Assembly: GCA_910574455.1 (NCBI GenBank)
Contig: CAJSYZ010000003.1
Span: 496,001 to 560,000, forward strand
Direction: 5' to 3'
Source of the DNA: Trichaptum fuscoviolaceum
Taxonomy: Eukaryota > Basidiomycota > Agaricomycetes > Hymenochaetales > Trichaptaceae
Length of the DNA: 64,000 nucleotides
In this document: positions 1-11,800 of the stretch, piece by piece
How the letters are laid out: the number at the start of each line of letters is the position of its first letter
How positions within the stretch are numbered: position 1 is the first letter of the stretch
Made by a program: the position numbers and the translations under genes
Notes under the pieces: model-generated
What the model saw: the letters and a program-made list of their open reading frames with translations, nothing else
What the model was told of the DNA's origin: nothing
Database searches by the model: none

Positions 1-366
1 ATACATCTGGTATCTGATACACTTGTATCCGGTACAACCATTGTATCAGAAGTGATGTCTAATGATTTTAACAAAATATATTAATTAAGTGCTTTAATTT
101 ACGCCATATATAAAGTTAATCTAAAACATATTTAAGGGCAAGATGGCTGAGTTAGTATGAGTGCTGCACTTGAAGTGTTGTAACATAACAGGTTCGATTC
201 GTCGCAAACGCATTTTTATTTCAACTTGTTTATTTTCAATATTCAATTCGGATACAAGTTGATCCGATACTTTGATCCGATTATATTCCGTATTTGGCAT
301 TTAATCCGATCCAGTTTGATGCCTGTCAGGACAGAATTGGGTGCACCCTATGATCTGTGGTGATCG
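1..366. other. AT-rich flank, no gene
   Basis: This stretch lies outside the left arm of the inverted duplication. It is AT-rich and I see no convincing coding region in it apart from the tRNA-like relic at 137-212. The homology with the right arm starts abruptly at 367, so this is where the duplicated BCS1-like gene copy was cut off from its 5' exons. Confidence 0.5.
137..212 (+). pseudogene. tRNA-Ser(UGA)-like relic or SINE head
   Basis: The stretch has an A-box-like TGGCTGAGTTAGT, an anticodon-loop-like CTTGAAG with anticodon TGA flanked by a roughly paired stem, and a B-box-like GGTTCGATTCG. The 5' GGCAAGA does not pair with the 3' end and the T stem is poor. It therefore looks like a decayed class II tRNA gene or the promoter head of a tRNA-derived SINE rather than a working tRNA. 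I see no clear SINE body after it. Confidence 0.35.
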
Positions 367-1405
367 AGCGCACGCAAGATGGTGCAATTCTGGAACACCG
401 CCAGACAGCACCACCACCATTGCCATCGCACTCCTGCTACTAGTAGTACCCAGCATCGACATGATGACTTCCCACGTGGGGTCTGACACTGGCATCACAG
501 GCCCTCCGTCGTCCGCTACCACCACTGACAGCCATGGTCAGGTTGGAAACCAGAGACTTCCGGAGACACTTTCATTGTTGTGGGGACTGGTAAGTAGCCC
601 TAGTAGTTATCCGCTATTGCAACAATAGCTCATGACCCGATGAACACAACTACATGACTGGCTGATGCTATGGTTGTTGAAGCGCTTAGAATGCCAGCAC
701 GCTTACGAGTTCAAGACGACAGCGCGCACCATCTTGCCGGGCAAGTCTTACTTTTAGAGACAAGTCATTTGGAGATGAGGAGCTCAAAGGCTTCCAGTTT
801 GCCTCACCAGACGACCATCAAATTCATATCTATTTCGCTGATTCCATGGCTCATGGCGGGGATTTAAGAGATGCTCCTTGCCGACACAAGGGACTTCTTG
901 CAATCAGAGAAGGTATGTACATGAAGTGCCACACATCGACTGAAAGTTTAACCTCTCTTTCTGAATCAGTGGTGCGCTGACCATGGTAACCACTCTCGTC
1001 GCGACAATTTCCTCTATCGTGTCCCTGGCTTGGGCAGATCATCGTTGATCCATGCCCTTGCTGGCGCGCTCATGCTCGACATTCTCGCCATCTCACGTTC
1101 CGCTTTTTGGATGAACGATGTGACGTTGTCGTCGCTTATGGGCCGTGTGCCTGCCCCGTGTATTGTCCTTCTCGAGGACCTTGACGCTGCATTCACTCGC
1201 TCAACTTCGCGCGACGGGTCCTCAACCTGTGTTCCTGGTGGTAAGAAGAAGAGCTCTTTGTTGTCCGACAACAAGGATAAGATGACGATGATGACGACAA
1301 TGAAGAAATTGGCAAGAAGAATAAAAGCAAGAAATATGACACTCTATCCGACGTGAACACGCTCTCTCTTTCTGGCCTTCTTAATGCACTTGATGGTGTC
1401 GCCGC

Positions 1406-3877
1406 TGTTACGACCTGGGGGGAACCTGGGGGCCGGGGCGCGTTAGCAGCTTCCGGGGCAAGGTCTGGGAGAGCGCGCGGCAGCGGAGAAGGAGAAGGGG
1501 AACCGTTAAGGACGCTACAACGCCAACGGAGTCGCGCGGGGAGCGGGGCTACGGGGGCGAGACGCAAGGGGGCTCAAGGCGAGGACGGGACGGAGTCAGA
1601 GTCGAGGCTGGGAAGGCAGAGTCGAGGCGCGGGGAGACAGAGTCGAGACGCGGGGAAATGCAAAGCGGGATTCTGGCGGGAATCTGGATTTGTGCGGGAA
1701 TCTGGATTTGTGCGGGAAGCGTAGAGCGGGAATCGTTCGGGACTTTGGCGGGAATCGCAGAGCGGGATTCTGGCGGGAATCTCAGAGCGGGATTCTGGCG
1801 GGAATCTCAAAGCGGGATTCTGGGCAGGACTCAGGGCGGGATTCGCAGAGCGGGATCCGGGGCAAGACAGAGACAAGAGAGCCAGAGAGCAGGCGTGCTC
1901 AGGACAGGAGCAGAGAGCTCAGGATAACCGGGATCGCAAGGCAACGCTTCTGTGTCAGGAGGAGGTTCCCTAAGGAAGCACCCGACAAGTCAGCATTGTA
2001 AAACTACACTAGAGACAAGACAGAAACACACCTAAGGAAGCACTCGACAAGAGGACAAAAGTGAGTGCTCCTTACGGTGGCGACAGGTATTTATCTACTG
2101 GGCAGAATCTACAGGGAACGGGCATGCACAAACGCGCAACTAACTAGTTACACAATCTTGCGGGCGAAGGCCGCGCATACAGTGACGTGAATCCGGGATT
2201 CGGGATTCGGTGCGGGATTATCTGGGCAAGATCTAAGGGAACAAGCGTGAAGCATGGTCAAGTGAAACAAAGAGAACTAAAGGAATGTAATTGTGCGCGA
2301 GGTATCAAGCTGGCGCACAGGCAGCGGGGTAACGAGCGTGGGGGGCGGATGTAATGCATACATCGTCTCGGGATAAGTTGCAGGCAACTTCTGGCGTGGA
2401 TCAGGGTCGCGGGAGATCGACAGGGACCAACTTCGAAGAAGCCGGTGCTTTGATGTCGTAACGAAGCCTAATCGCGAGGCGCGCGCGGGGCAGGGCGACT
2501 AAGGACGAGGTTCGAGTCCTTGCGGACAATGAGATCAATCCCGCACACAGGGTGGCGGGAATCTGGTCTACGGGCCGGGACAGGACGCTACTAACGAGAC
2601 TAGTTGGCTGGCACGTGCGTGGCCAGGCCAATCATCTGGGGCTATCTCAAGACGGGGTTAGCATCAAGGAGCGGGGAAGCTAAGAGGTTTCCCGTGGACG
2701 GCGGGAAACTCGCGTGATTCGCGACGGGATCATGCAGGGAATCGAGTTCGGGTTTCGACCGGGAATCGAGACAGGGTTCGACCGGGAATTGTAGCGGGAA
2801 TCTTTCGGGGATCAGAGCGGGGACTTTAGCTGGGGTTGCGATGGGAATCGCGGCGGGATCGAAGGCGGGAATCCTGCGGGGGATTTGCGCAGGGATTCGA
2901 GACGGGACGCGAGGCGGGAAACGAGCGGGATTTCGACCGGGATCGTGCGGGGGAAAGGAGCGGGATTCCAACCGGGAAGCGAGCGGGGTTTCTACCGGGA
3001 ATGAGCGGGGGAGTCTGGCGAGACTCTAGTCGGGAAACGAGCGGGGGGAGTTTGGCGGGACTCCAACCTGGACGAGTGGGGGAGTCTTGACGGGACTCCA
3101 ACCGGGAACGAGCGTGGGTTGCGGGATTGTCAGAGAGGACGCTTGACAGCGTTCGCGGCGAGGCGGGATTCCTAGCGAGGCAGGCTGTGGACGAACAAGG
3201 GCAGGTCGAGAGGCACAGGATGTCGAAGGGGTTAGCTAGGGCACCGTGGCAGGACGAGCGCAGGGCAGGGTTCGTGACCGGGCAGGATTGCGGGATAGCA
3301 ATCCTTGACCTGCTGTCGTGTTGGCTTACTCAAGGCCAGACAGAGGTCGGTTTTGGACGCAGTGGATCAATCTCCTAACTGCACTTCATGACTGTGGGCG
3401 CGAGGCCGGGATCTGGTATCCGGGCATAGTCGAGAACCTACGAGGTCTGGGATAGCTATGGCTATGGCTATGGCTGTGGCAGACTATGGCTATGGCTGTG
3501 GCTATGGTGAGTGACTTCGGGACTATGGCGAGGTACGGGGTTCACTGGAGCGGGGAACAGAGCATGACGGGAGCGGGGAGCGAGCGGGGGATCATCCTAG
3601 AGTCGGGGGAACGACGAGGCGGGCTAGGGATGGATCGAGACGCGGGGACGAGGCGGGGGACTGACGAGGAGACGTGGGCGAGGACAAGCAGGGGCGAGGA
3701 GGTCGTAGCGGGGCGGAACTCTTAGCAGGAGAATGCATGGCGAAGCAGAGGTTCTTCTGGGATCAGAGAGCGGGGGATCCTTTCGGGATCTAGCCAAGGT
3801 CGCGATTTCGGGTTTCAGCATACCGGGTTCTGTTCGGGATTGCCTTAGACATGTTGGGGTCCTGGGGGATCCCGACA
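1406..3877 (-). mobile_element. Solo LTR of a Ty3/gypsy chromovirus-type element
   Basis: This 2472-bp element begins TGTTACGACC and ends CCCGACA on the plus strand. Read on the minus strand it starts TGTCGGG and ends GGTCGTAACA. It has a 5-bp target duplication and an exactly identifiable empty site in the right arm. It contains one copy of the LTR core shared with the 41124-47831 element: a GATAAATA box, the self-primer ACTTTTGTCCT, and two copies of a CTTGTCG(A/G)GTGCTTCC motif. There is no gag or pol, so it is a solo LTR left by recombination. The U3 side is swollen by many short GCGGGAATC / GGGATTC repeats (roughly 1660-1860 and 2700-3120) and by GGCTAT simple repeats near 3450-3510. Open frames here are by-products of those repeats. 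Confidence 0.85.
2052..2096 (-). promoter_or_regulatory. LTR promoter and predicted self-primer of the solo LTR
   Basis: On the minus strand a TATA-like GATAAATA (plus strand 2089-2096) precedes ACTTTTGTCCT (2052-2062) by about 30 bp. In the two gypsy elements elsewhere in the window the equivalent 11-mer is complementary to the primer-binding site. A full-length relative of this LTR is therefore predicted to carry AGGACAAAAGT two bases inside its 5' LTR. Confidence 0.6.
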
Positions 3878-4458
3878 GCCGCTGCTGTTGGCCGCTTCCT
3901 CGTCTTGTCGCAGCGACGAACCATCTTGAGCGTTTCGACCCCGCGCTCTCGCACCCCGGTGGTATGGATGTTTGGATCGAGTTCAAAAGCGCAAGCCCTA
4001 GGCAGGCTCAAGCGCTCTTCTGCGACTTCTTCCTGTACGCGGACGTCAAGAAGCCCGAGATCACCAAACGCGAAGGCGAGCTCGATGGGATCAGCCTCCC
4101 CACCCCACCCCATCCTCTGGATCGATTTCGGAAATTCCGGTGTCGGTATTTGCGTCCGATGCCTCGAGTACCGCAACCTTGAGCTCGAGCTCATTGATGA
4201 GAGGTGCGTCAAACAGTCTACCTGACGTTGGCAAAGCAGCTCACGACGCAAATTGTGAATTCATCAAACGGGAAAAAGTATTACTTCATCTTAGATATCG
4301 TTCAAGTAGTCATGTCCTATTCCTCGACAAACACCTCTGTGCCACCACCATTGCCGCCGAAACGGAGATCGCTCGGTTTCAATATGCAGAATAAGTCGAT
4401 TATCAGCCGACAGCGCAATCCCCCCAGCTCTAAGGACAAGAAACGCTCCTTCATTTAA

Positions 4459-5091
4459 ACTACTTCTTCCATAGCGGATTGGGATGCATTGATCCCATTT
4501 CCCACATTGGTATGGTTCCGGTTTCGAGTTGTATCCAGGGATGACTGATTGTATGACGGCTTACTCGTGGCTTTGCCTTCTAGAGCTGATGGAACAGCTT
4601 CTTGTGCAGTGGGCTATGTCTTCCTGACTTCTTCGGAGTTAACCTGACTCACTTTCTTGTTTGTTTGTGCATAAAATGAAAAGAAGCCTCATAATTGAGT
4701 CATCTAGAAGAAATCCTTCTTATCTCCTGTCAGTTCAGCTTGAGGTTTATCCGAGCCATAGTATAATGCACTGATAGATTCCTCTCTTCTTTTCCCAGAA
4801 GAATAAGGCATCAGAAAAATGCGTGCAAGAGCTTTGTATAAATGTGAACTCGGAGTGGGTGTCGCCCCTCCCCGCCACCCACCCACCCATTCAACCCTTC
4901 GCCATGAACTTTTATCACATTCTGTTGGGGCTCCACATGCTCCTATTGATTGACCATGCTGTGCTTCGAGTACGCATCGCGCGAAGACTTCCTTGGACAC
5001 AAAGGAGGATATCTAGGATGCAAAAAATCGTGCTTACTTTCCATTTCCTCTCAAAATCACTGCACTGACTTTTTGCCAGCTTCACAAACAG
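4459..5091. other. Intergenic stretch, no gene seen
   Basis: This lies between the BCS1-like pseudogene and the exonuclease gene. Short open frames exist on both strands but none resembles a known protein. The upstream ATG near 4905 could belong to an additional 5' exon of the exonuclease gene, but I cannot support a splice model for it. Confidence 0.4.
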
Positions 5092-5949
5092 ATGCAACAT
5101 CTCCTCGACTACCTGGGGGTTCCGCCAACGCCTCTTCTTCAACTTCGCAGTTATACACTCGGACCTCTTGTTCCTGAAGTATGTCTGACCACCGCAACGA
5201 TGGAGAATGCCGTAGATGTCATCTATGCTTCCTTGCCGGATGCCCTGGAACGACGCTTCGTTGCCCTCGACATTGAATGGGCGAGTAACTCACCAGAGCT
5301 ATATCGCGTGGTCCTCATCCAACTCGCGGTTCAGCAACATGTGTTCCTCCTCCGGACTCATCTACTTAATGCTCTTCCCCCAAGATTGGAACAATTATTA
5401 GGTGATGAAACTGTATGGAAAGTGTCAGCAGGAATCGCTGGTACGACAATCCCATTTCTTCTCTCATTATGCGGCATAACTGAACTAATTGGCAGGTGAT
5501 GCGACTCGCATCAGGAATAAATTTGACATTCCCGTATCCTCCTGTGTCGATTTGACAGATTGGGCGCGCTTCGTTTACCCCGATTTCTGGCCAAGAACGC
5601 CAACTTGGCTCCAGCTGCTTCTGAACCCCCGTCTCTGGTTCAAGTTTCCGCAACCGTTTATAAAGCTGGAGGAGATGGCGGGCAGGCTCCTGCAGACAAA
5701 CATCGAAAAAGATGTCTTGGTCATGATGAGCAATTGGGCCGAAGTTGAGCTGTCGGCTGCTCAAGTCCATTGTAAGTTATCCTTTTCAAGTTGTCACTCA
5801 GGCTGACCATCTTCTCACTTGCATCTGCTCTATTAGATGCGGCAATCGACGCGCACAGCACGTTTGCTGTTGCTTCCGTCTTGAATCAAGATGCCTTGGC
5901 CTTACCGGATACAATAATCCATCACTTCCCAATGCTCGATATTGAGTAG
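5092..5949 (+). CDS. DEDDy-type 3'-5' exonuclease domain protein
   Basis: Three exons (5092-5440, 5496-5771, 5837-5949) join in frame to give 245 residues. The first exon ends with the conserved block FVALDIEWAS, which matches exonuclease motif I (D-I-E) of the WRN/RRP6-like RNase H fold. The second carries the mid region with CVDLTDWARF. The third opens with the HYAAIDAHST motif (Y-A-A-x-D-A), the motif III tyrosine and aspartate of DEDDy enzymes. Such proteins remove nucleotides from nucleic acid 3' ends using two metal ions. Introns are 55 and 65 nt with GTACGA and GTAAGT donors. The start at 5092 is the first usable ATG in this frame, and a further 5' exon is possible. This copy is intact, whereas the copy in the right arm is broken by a frameshift and a gypsy insertion. 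Confidence 0.7.
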
Positions 5950-6592
5950 GCTGAGGCCCGTTTGAATAGTGCTAACGGTGTTATCTTGTTGAGTAAATTG
6001 TTGAGTGCATGCTCTTGTCTTCAAAAGTTGCCAGGAGCATCGTGATTGTATCTATTATTGAATTGCTTCTCGTTGAATGATCATTGTAGACTGAGGTTGT
6101 CAATGGTGTTTGCTGTCGCTTTCAAGATGTCATGAAGATGAAGGTAGCTTGAAATCTCAAAACAGAGGTTCAAGTTCACTTGAGTACAGTAGTGGTAGTA
6201 GTAGTAAATCTCACTTGAGTCTGACTTGCCACCTGATGTACAGCTTCCCTCCTTACGCACTGATTTTGTCCTGAAACGCCGTTTTAAGGCCATCAGGCAG
6301 CCAGGCAACACTTCAGGCAGGCATGACAACGCTTCAACCCATTTAAGGAAGCTCCAGGACGCGCCAGCCGCCGTTAGCAATCTCTGATGTATTACACTTG
6401 AGCACTGAAATCCTGACTTGCATTCTGATGCACTGAGAGACGGCTTGCATCCTGAAACACTCCTTATTTCAGTGAGATAAGGCAATCAGTGTATTTTCAG
6501 ACGAAGTAGCGACCCTTCAGACAGGTGCCAGCCAAATCAGGACGCGTCAGGACGCGTCAGTCGCCGTAAGCAAAAGGAAGTTTCCCTGATGA
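5950..6592. repeat. 3' non-coding block of left arm with short internal repeats
   Basis: No credible gene is present. The block has (AGT)n-type simple sequence near 6190-6205 and an imperfect repeat of GACGCG(C/T)CAG(C/T)CGCCGT at about 6358 and 6551. A tandem GACGCGTCAG occurs at 6541-6560. The same block is present inverted at 40101-40740. It resembles the end of an old repeat element, but I cannot assign it to a family. Confidence 0.45.
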
Positions 6593-8877
6593 TGGCAATC
6601 TCCGGAATATGACGAGATACTTCAAGTTGTCGCTGGCGACTCAGAGAATATCCGGCCCGTCGCGCTGCTTCCCTGTTCAGCGACTCCTCTTCAGCAATCA
6701 ACAAGCCGCACCTTCACTCACGTTTACAAATGCTTTGACTCTCTTTCACCCTGCGATGCAAACAAAGACACTCTTGCATCTTCGCGCTAACTACACACCG
6801 AAGGGGAGAAAAGCGTCGAAAGAGCGCGATGTGGAAGTTAATGTTATGCGGCATGATGGATGAGATGAGGGTGCGCACCGTCATTGAGGAAAGTTGCTTT
6901 TAGCTGAGGTGTGTATACCGCTTTTTGTGTCCTATCAATATCGACTAATATTTCTTAACATCGAGCTGGGAGGCCTGGATAAGCCACTGTGCTAGGTCCC
7001 AATTTACTCTGTCTCGCCTATTCTGCTTGACAGAACACCGGGGAATTACTTTCCAATGCTTATTTGCCCTTTAACTTCCGCCAACCCTTCCATGACGCAT
7101 ACCAAAACCTCATTCCCTACGAGCACGCTTCAAATTAATCACCTCATTTGTCCTCTGTACTATTACTAGCAACTTCGATCTCTTGCCCGTGTACCATCTG
7201 TTAAACGCGCACAACCCAAAGCGCTTCAATCTCTACGTCACCCTTCATTTGCAGTTCTCCCTACCTTGCCTTTGACGCGATCTCTGCGACTCATTGATAA
7301 CTGGTCGTCTTGAAGCTAGAATACGCGGTCTGGTTCATGATGAAGAGGAATCTCTGTCACTTGCAGCTCGTTCTGGAGAAGGAAGTCATATACTTCGAGC
7401 GGAAGGAGGAGGCATGGAGGTGCTGCCCAAGAGAGAGAGGATAGTCAAACAGGTTGACGAAGCTGGGGGTGCTAAATGATCTGAGGAGGGGTAAAGTTAG
7501 GAAGAGGACAGATTGTGTGTTGGGAGGTACGCAAACCTATTTCAATATTGACTTATAGCATCGGACTGACCTCCGCTCAAACATCAGCCTCAAACATCAA
7601 GCATGCACTTAGCGGCTACGTACAATCTGATCGACTCGTATGTCCTCCCACCAATACCGTAATTTCCTCGAGTCGGTGAGGGATACGAAGGTGGCTGGTG
7701 CAAGTGACGTCATGGCCGACGTCCTCGAGTTTATCCCTGCACTTTCACCTTCTACCTCAACTATGTCATCAGTGGATGCAATCGAGGATGTACTGGAATC
7801 CATCAAGCTCATCCTACGAAGCGGCATCTCGCGCAATCACGACCGAAGAATATTACTTGCCTTTTTACTCGCACACCTTCGCGATGCTCGCGCTGAATAC
7901 TCCGTTTACGCCTACCAATCTTGCGCGACTCTTGAAAGCCATCATCTTTCCTGGCATGCGCGTCGGCATCCGATGTCGATTCAACCCCTTGGTCATCAAA
8001 CAACCACCATACCTCGGTCCATCTAATCTGGATCTCCATGGCATAGCGTCTTGATCGCAGTTCAACCCCTTCCAAGACAATGGACCCTGCCCTGCTAAGT
8101 TCATAATGAAAACGAAAGAAGACGAAGGCGATACCGGTGAGGCCCAGTTGGAAAGGGACAGTTGGACGCTTAAGAAGAGGGGAAAACATGGGAATGTGCA
8201 GCTTTTCTCAAGAATCCCATAAAAGGCGATCTCTAACGAGCTAAAGGGCTAACAGATGGCACCATCTCTTTTCGCTCCTCCTCTATCGGCCTTGTTGACC
8301 TTACTTTCTCAAGCAGCCTTCCTGTGGAATCCCGCATCAGCTAATAGCGTCACAATCGGACGATGGTTACGATAAAGTAAGTAACCTTGTCCTCGTCCCC
8401 GTGCAAATCATCTGTCCTTGACCTTGTTCTTCCATGTCCGAAATCCTACAAAGACCACTGTTATCCCCTGACCCAGATCCGGGCCGATCTGTCGTTCACT
8501 GGCTCTTCTCGACTTCGATGGAATAACTTAGACTATCTGGCTATTCCAGTCATGTATCTAACTCATAAATACATTCGCATAACACCCTATTTGAATTCAA
8601 GCTGTGCAAGTAGGCGTCGAAATAAGTGAGAATCCATCCGCAAGGTTCAAAGGACACGTCAGATATCAATCTGACGTTCCGGCGCCATTCAAGAACGATA
8701 ATGTGAGAAAACGTCAATTACATAGCAGGACACGGAATAAAAGCATCATTATAAGCAAATGGGGAAAAGGCATTCGTACGGCCACTTTTCACTTGGCGCC
8801 GTTCTATGAATATGAATTTCAGAAAGTTAATCTCGATGAACCAATGCATAAACGTACCCCTTCTACGAAGTACAACA
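6593..8877. other. Unit 1 spacer, no supported gene
   Basis: This spacer is conserved in parts in units 2 and 3 (15651-18286 and 24923-27319). It has weak plus-strand frames, such as 7640-8026 and the short HLRANYTPKGRK frame ending at 6863. These drift out of frame between units, and I see no start, splice chain or protein family. A GTACGC...TATAG segment near 7527-7560 looks like an intron and recurs in unit 2, so a decayed plus-strand gene is possible. Confidence 0.4.
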
Positions 8878-11800
8878 TTACTCTCCCTCGTTCTCGTTCT
8901 CCGATGTGGACGTGACCTCTTCAATATCATTGAGCGTAGCAACTCCCGTTCGTATTACAGGAGTGCTTGGCAGCAAATTCAGATCTGCAGGCGAAGATCC
9001 AGGCGCTACTGGGCTTGGTGATGCAGTTGACGGAAAGTGTTCATCAGGAGGAGGAGGAGGATGGTCAAGCTGGTCTGGGCTATCCGGTTTGAACTCCATC
9101 TGTGTTGATGGCAAATGTTCCGCGCTTTCACGAACGGAAGCGGGCTGGCTTGAATGGGACGGAGTGGTCTGAGTGGATGCGGCGTGGTCGTGGTCAGCGA
9201 CTTCTGATCCTGGAGGTAGAGAATCAATGTCGGCATTCTCTGCCGCCGCCTCGCGATGTCGTTTCTCCTTACTCTCCCTGATTGATTTCTCGCGTTCATC
9301 AAACCATGCGGACAGTACTACATCGTAGAATTTCTTCTTGAGGTCTGGGTAACCCCAAAGAAGAATCCCAATAACAAACTTTGTACTTTCTTCGTACCGC
9401 ATACTGATACATGTTAGTATGCTCTTCATGTTAAAGTAGACAGGTGCTTACATCTCGGGTTTCCAGATTTTAATTTTCGACATGACCCAATTGGCCGTGA
9501 CGTCGTTGAAGGTCGTCAGCAGAGCTTCACGAAACTCGGCTTCGGCGTTCTCGGCAATGTTTTCCGCTTGGGTCTCCTCTGGCCCCTCAGCTTTCTCATG
9601 TTGCTCTTCTTGTCCAGATTCAACGTCGCCTTCTGCCCTTCCCGCACGGCAACATGCGCATATATGCACCCGAGCAAAATGACCGAAGTCAGAAAATGCC
9701 TTCTTTGTCACCAGCCAGCCCTTCTTGATCGCTCTTACGATGCGGCGGACGAGCCTTGAAAGAAGGTACGGATTTGGCCAGTCACGTCTCGAATATATCT
9801 GGTAGTTTAGACGTGCAACGCGGCTGTCGATCCCGAATGCCCTTCATGTACAATGTCAGCTGGATCTTGTGCGACCATTGAGAGAATGTAATTACCAGAA
9901 GATGTTTCGTAGCAGGTGTAGCCGTTTCTCCCGATCAAAAGGCCACTTAACCATGTTCCAAACGCATGTTGTGATGTACAACAAGGATATCCTTGTCCAC
10001 TCCATGACTGTCCTTATCCAACCAGCCCACGCGGAATCATGTTTTAGATGATATACAAACCAGACAGTAACTGCCAGAAAGCACATGCCGTGCAGTCCAG
10101 TGAGGATACTTGTTGCGAAGCAGACGAATTGAGGCTGGAAAAATGTCAGTTCTGTGGAAATCTTATAGTACACGATGCCGCACCTGGAGAGACAGATATG
10201 CGAATAGATTCAATCCAAGGACAAAAGCAACAGCCGCAATGATAAGGAACAGCATCGGTGCTTTGTCGAACCACATGCGAATGAGCCGAGGAGGTACTCG
10301 TGAGTCATAGCTGTCAGATACATCAGTTAACCATCGACAGAACAAAGATAGAATAAATGACGCACATCGAAGACTTCCTCCACGTCAAGCCCAGCAAGCT
10401 ACTCACACCTGACGAGACGCTAAATACCAGCGACAAGAACCAAAAAAGGTTGACTACTCCTCTCAAGGAATTAGACGGCACTGCATCGGTCTCAGCGTAC
10501 GTGAATTGGAGTGTAGTCGCTGTCACGCTGGAGAAGAAGGTGGCGATCGTAGTTAAGTTGACATATCGTGTCGTATCCCTCTCCATCTGGCCAACAAGGA
10601 ACTTCGGTAGCGCTGATTTGCGTCAGAGAGAGTACACAATCAGAGTGACAACGACACTCACACTCCTTTCCGAACATCTTCAGTTCTTCGGCCACGCTAC
10701 CAGAACTGACACCGTCTGGAATTTCTGCAAAAACCTTTGCTCCTTTAGGCACAGTACTGATGCCGAACATTGCCATCTCCAGGCCGGTGAGAAGGTCATC
10801 ACAGACAAACTTCAGGCATCCGTCTAGATCACGGTTATGCCTGTAACCTGGGTTCAAAAGTGTCAGAGAAGTTCCTGTAAGTGGTTAAAGCATTGTTATT
10901 ACCTCGAACCGCGTGTAATGCATTCTTCGTAGTGACGTCAGCAGCTACCGGATGGATATGGGGGTCTGAAACTCACAGATAAGCAATCTACCCATTTTTT
11001 GACTTCACGAAAGTAGAAGGCATGCTTTTGGTGGTACAGGCTCCCGTTAAATCTACTGGCGGCAAAGTATAGTCCACCGAGAGATGCAATCAACGAGTTT
11101 AGGGTTCTATACCATTCTATAACGGCACTATTAGAGGAGTGCAAAATAGGGTACAGCATACCACGTACCGTCCTGAGTGGAGCTCACAATGCCCTTCAGA
11201 CACTCAACAAGGCCGACTAGATAAACCTTGACTACTTTTGCTGATTCAACAACCTCCTTGTCCCCTCCAACAACACCATAATGTGCGATCAGGTGGTCCA
11301 GCTTCTTCTTCAGTAAGAAATGTATTTCATCGGAGATTGTCTCCACGTACCTCGGTCCACATTCTATCGCATATACTAAAATGAATTAGTCAATTAGCTC
11401 AGGCACACTTTGGGACTCGGAAGATGAAAGCACCTTTGGTGATGCATAAGCCTTCCACTCAGCGCCACAATCAAGTCTGGATCTATTGGGGAACTAGTGA
11501 CTCCAGCCGTTTCTATGGGAGGCAAGACACGGCTTATGTATTCATTACAACGGTCTTCAAAGTCCTCTAATTTCTGCGTTGCCAGCCAATCATTTGCGCC
11601 TTCGAACCAACCAAGATTGTCAACAAAAATCCTTTCCGGTAATCACTTGTCCTAAATACTTACATTTCTCTTCGAACGTCATCAGAGCTTCCACAACACC
11701 ATCCGTCGCCGATTCCAAGTCGGCGAAGAATTCGTCATGGATGAATTTCAAGCATTCGACATATTTACGTCTCCGTACGAGACCTGCGCCACACATCATT

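Larger units (their letters stand above)
1401..3882. repeat. Target-site duplication GCCGC around the solo LTR
   Basis: GCCGC occurs at 1401-1405 and again at 3878-3882, flanking a TG...CA element. The uninterrupted right-arm copy (49501-49540, reverse strand) has the site once, as GTCGCCGCTGCTG. The duplication is 5 bp, as usual for Ty3/gypsy insertion. Confidence 0.9.
367..4458 (+). pseudogene. BCS1-like AAA ATPase pseudogene, left copy
   Basis: Fragments match the mitochondrial-chaperone BCS1 branch of AAA ATPases. In order they are a pre-AAA piece reading LLADTRDFLQSEK (end of an exon near 920), WCADHGNHSRRDNFLYRVPGLGR (from about 970, quoted in part), the Walker B/second-region stretch CIVLLEDLDAAF, then LSGLLNALDGV, then VAATNHLERFDPALSHP after the insertion. 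It is broken in several ways. The 5' exons are missing because homology stops at 367. The P-loop reads PGLGRSS, without the GKS/T lysine. There is a frameshift between GRFLV and VAATNH near 3900. A 2472-bp solo LTR interrupts the gene at 1406-3877. The family assignment is firm. Any activity is very unlikely. Confidence 0.75.
367..6592 (+). repeat. Left arm of large inverted duplication
   Basis: The sequence from 367 to 6592 matches the reverse complement of 40101-50559 closely. Homology starts at GCGCACGCAAGATGG and ends at TTTCCCTGATGA. Removing the solo LTR plus one target copy (2477 bp) leaves about 3749 bp. Removing the gypsy element plus one target copy (6713 bp) from the right arm leaves about 3746 bp. 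The arm holds a BCS1-like pseudogene, an exonuclease gene and a 3' non-coding block. Only scattered single-base differences and small indels separate the arms. The right arm continues past 50559 into a further plausible exon of the BCS1-like gene, so the left arm is probably the derived copy. Confidence 0.9.

Noticed and set aside
1353..2001. Overlapping plus- and minus-strand frames rich in Gly/Arg/Glu or Ser/Pro/Arg
   Set aside because: They come from GCGGGAATC-type repeats inside the solo LTR and have no start context or domain.
2641..3101. Collagen-like repetitive minus-strand frames
   Set aside because: This is the same simple-repeat artefact within the solo LTR.
1406..3877. Reading the 2.47-kb insertion as a complete small LTR element rather than a solo LTR
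   Set aside because: Only one copy of the promoter core is present, the two ends are not direct repeats of each other, and no primer site or purine tract is flanked by two LTRs.
6081..6485. 134-codon minus-strand frame, also present inverted at 40208-40609
   Set aside because: The copies differ by an indel, and the frame lies in the non-coding 3' block with simple repeats. There is no known motif.
7120..7480. Minus-strand resemblance to Sfi1-type centrin-binding repeats (FWYALRKGW-like turns) in the unit spacers
   Set aside because: Stops interrupt every frame and the spacing is irregular. The similarity is to a very loose pattern.
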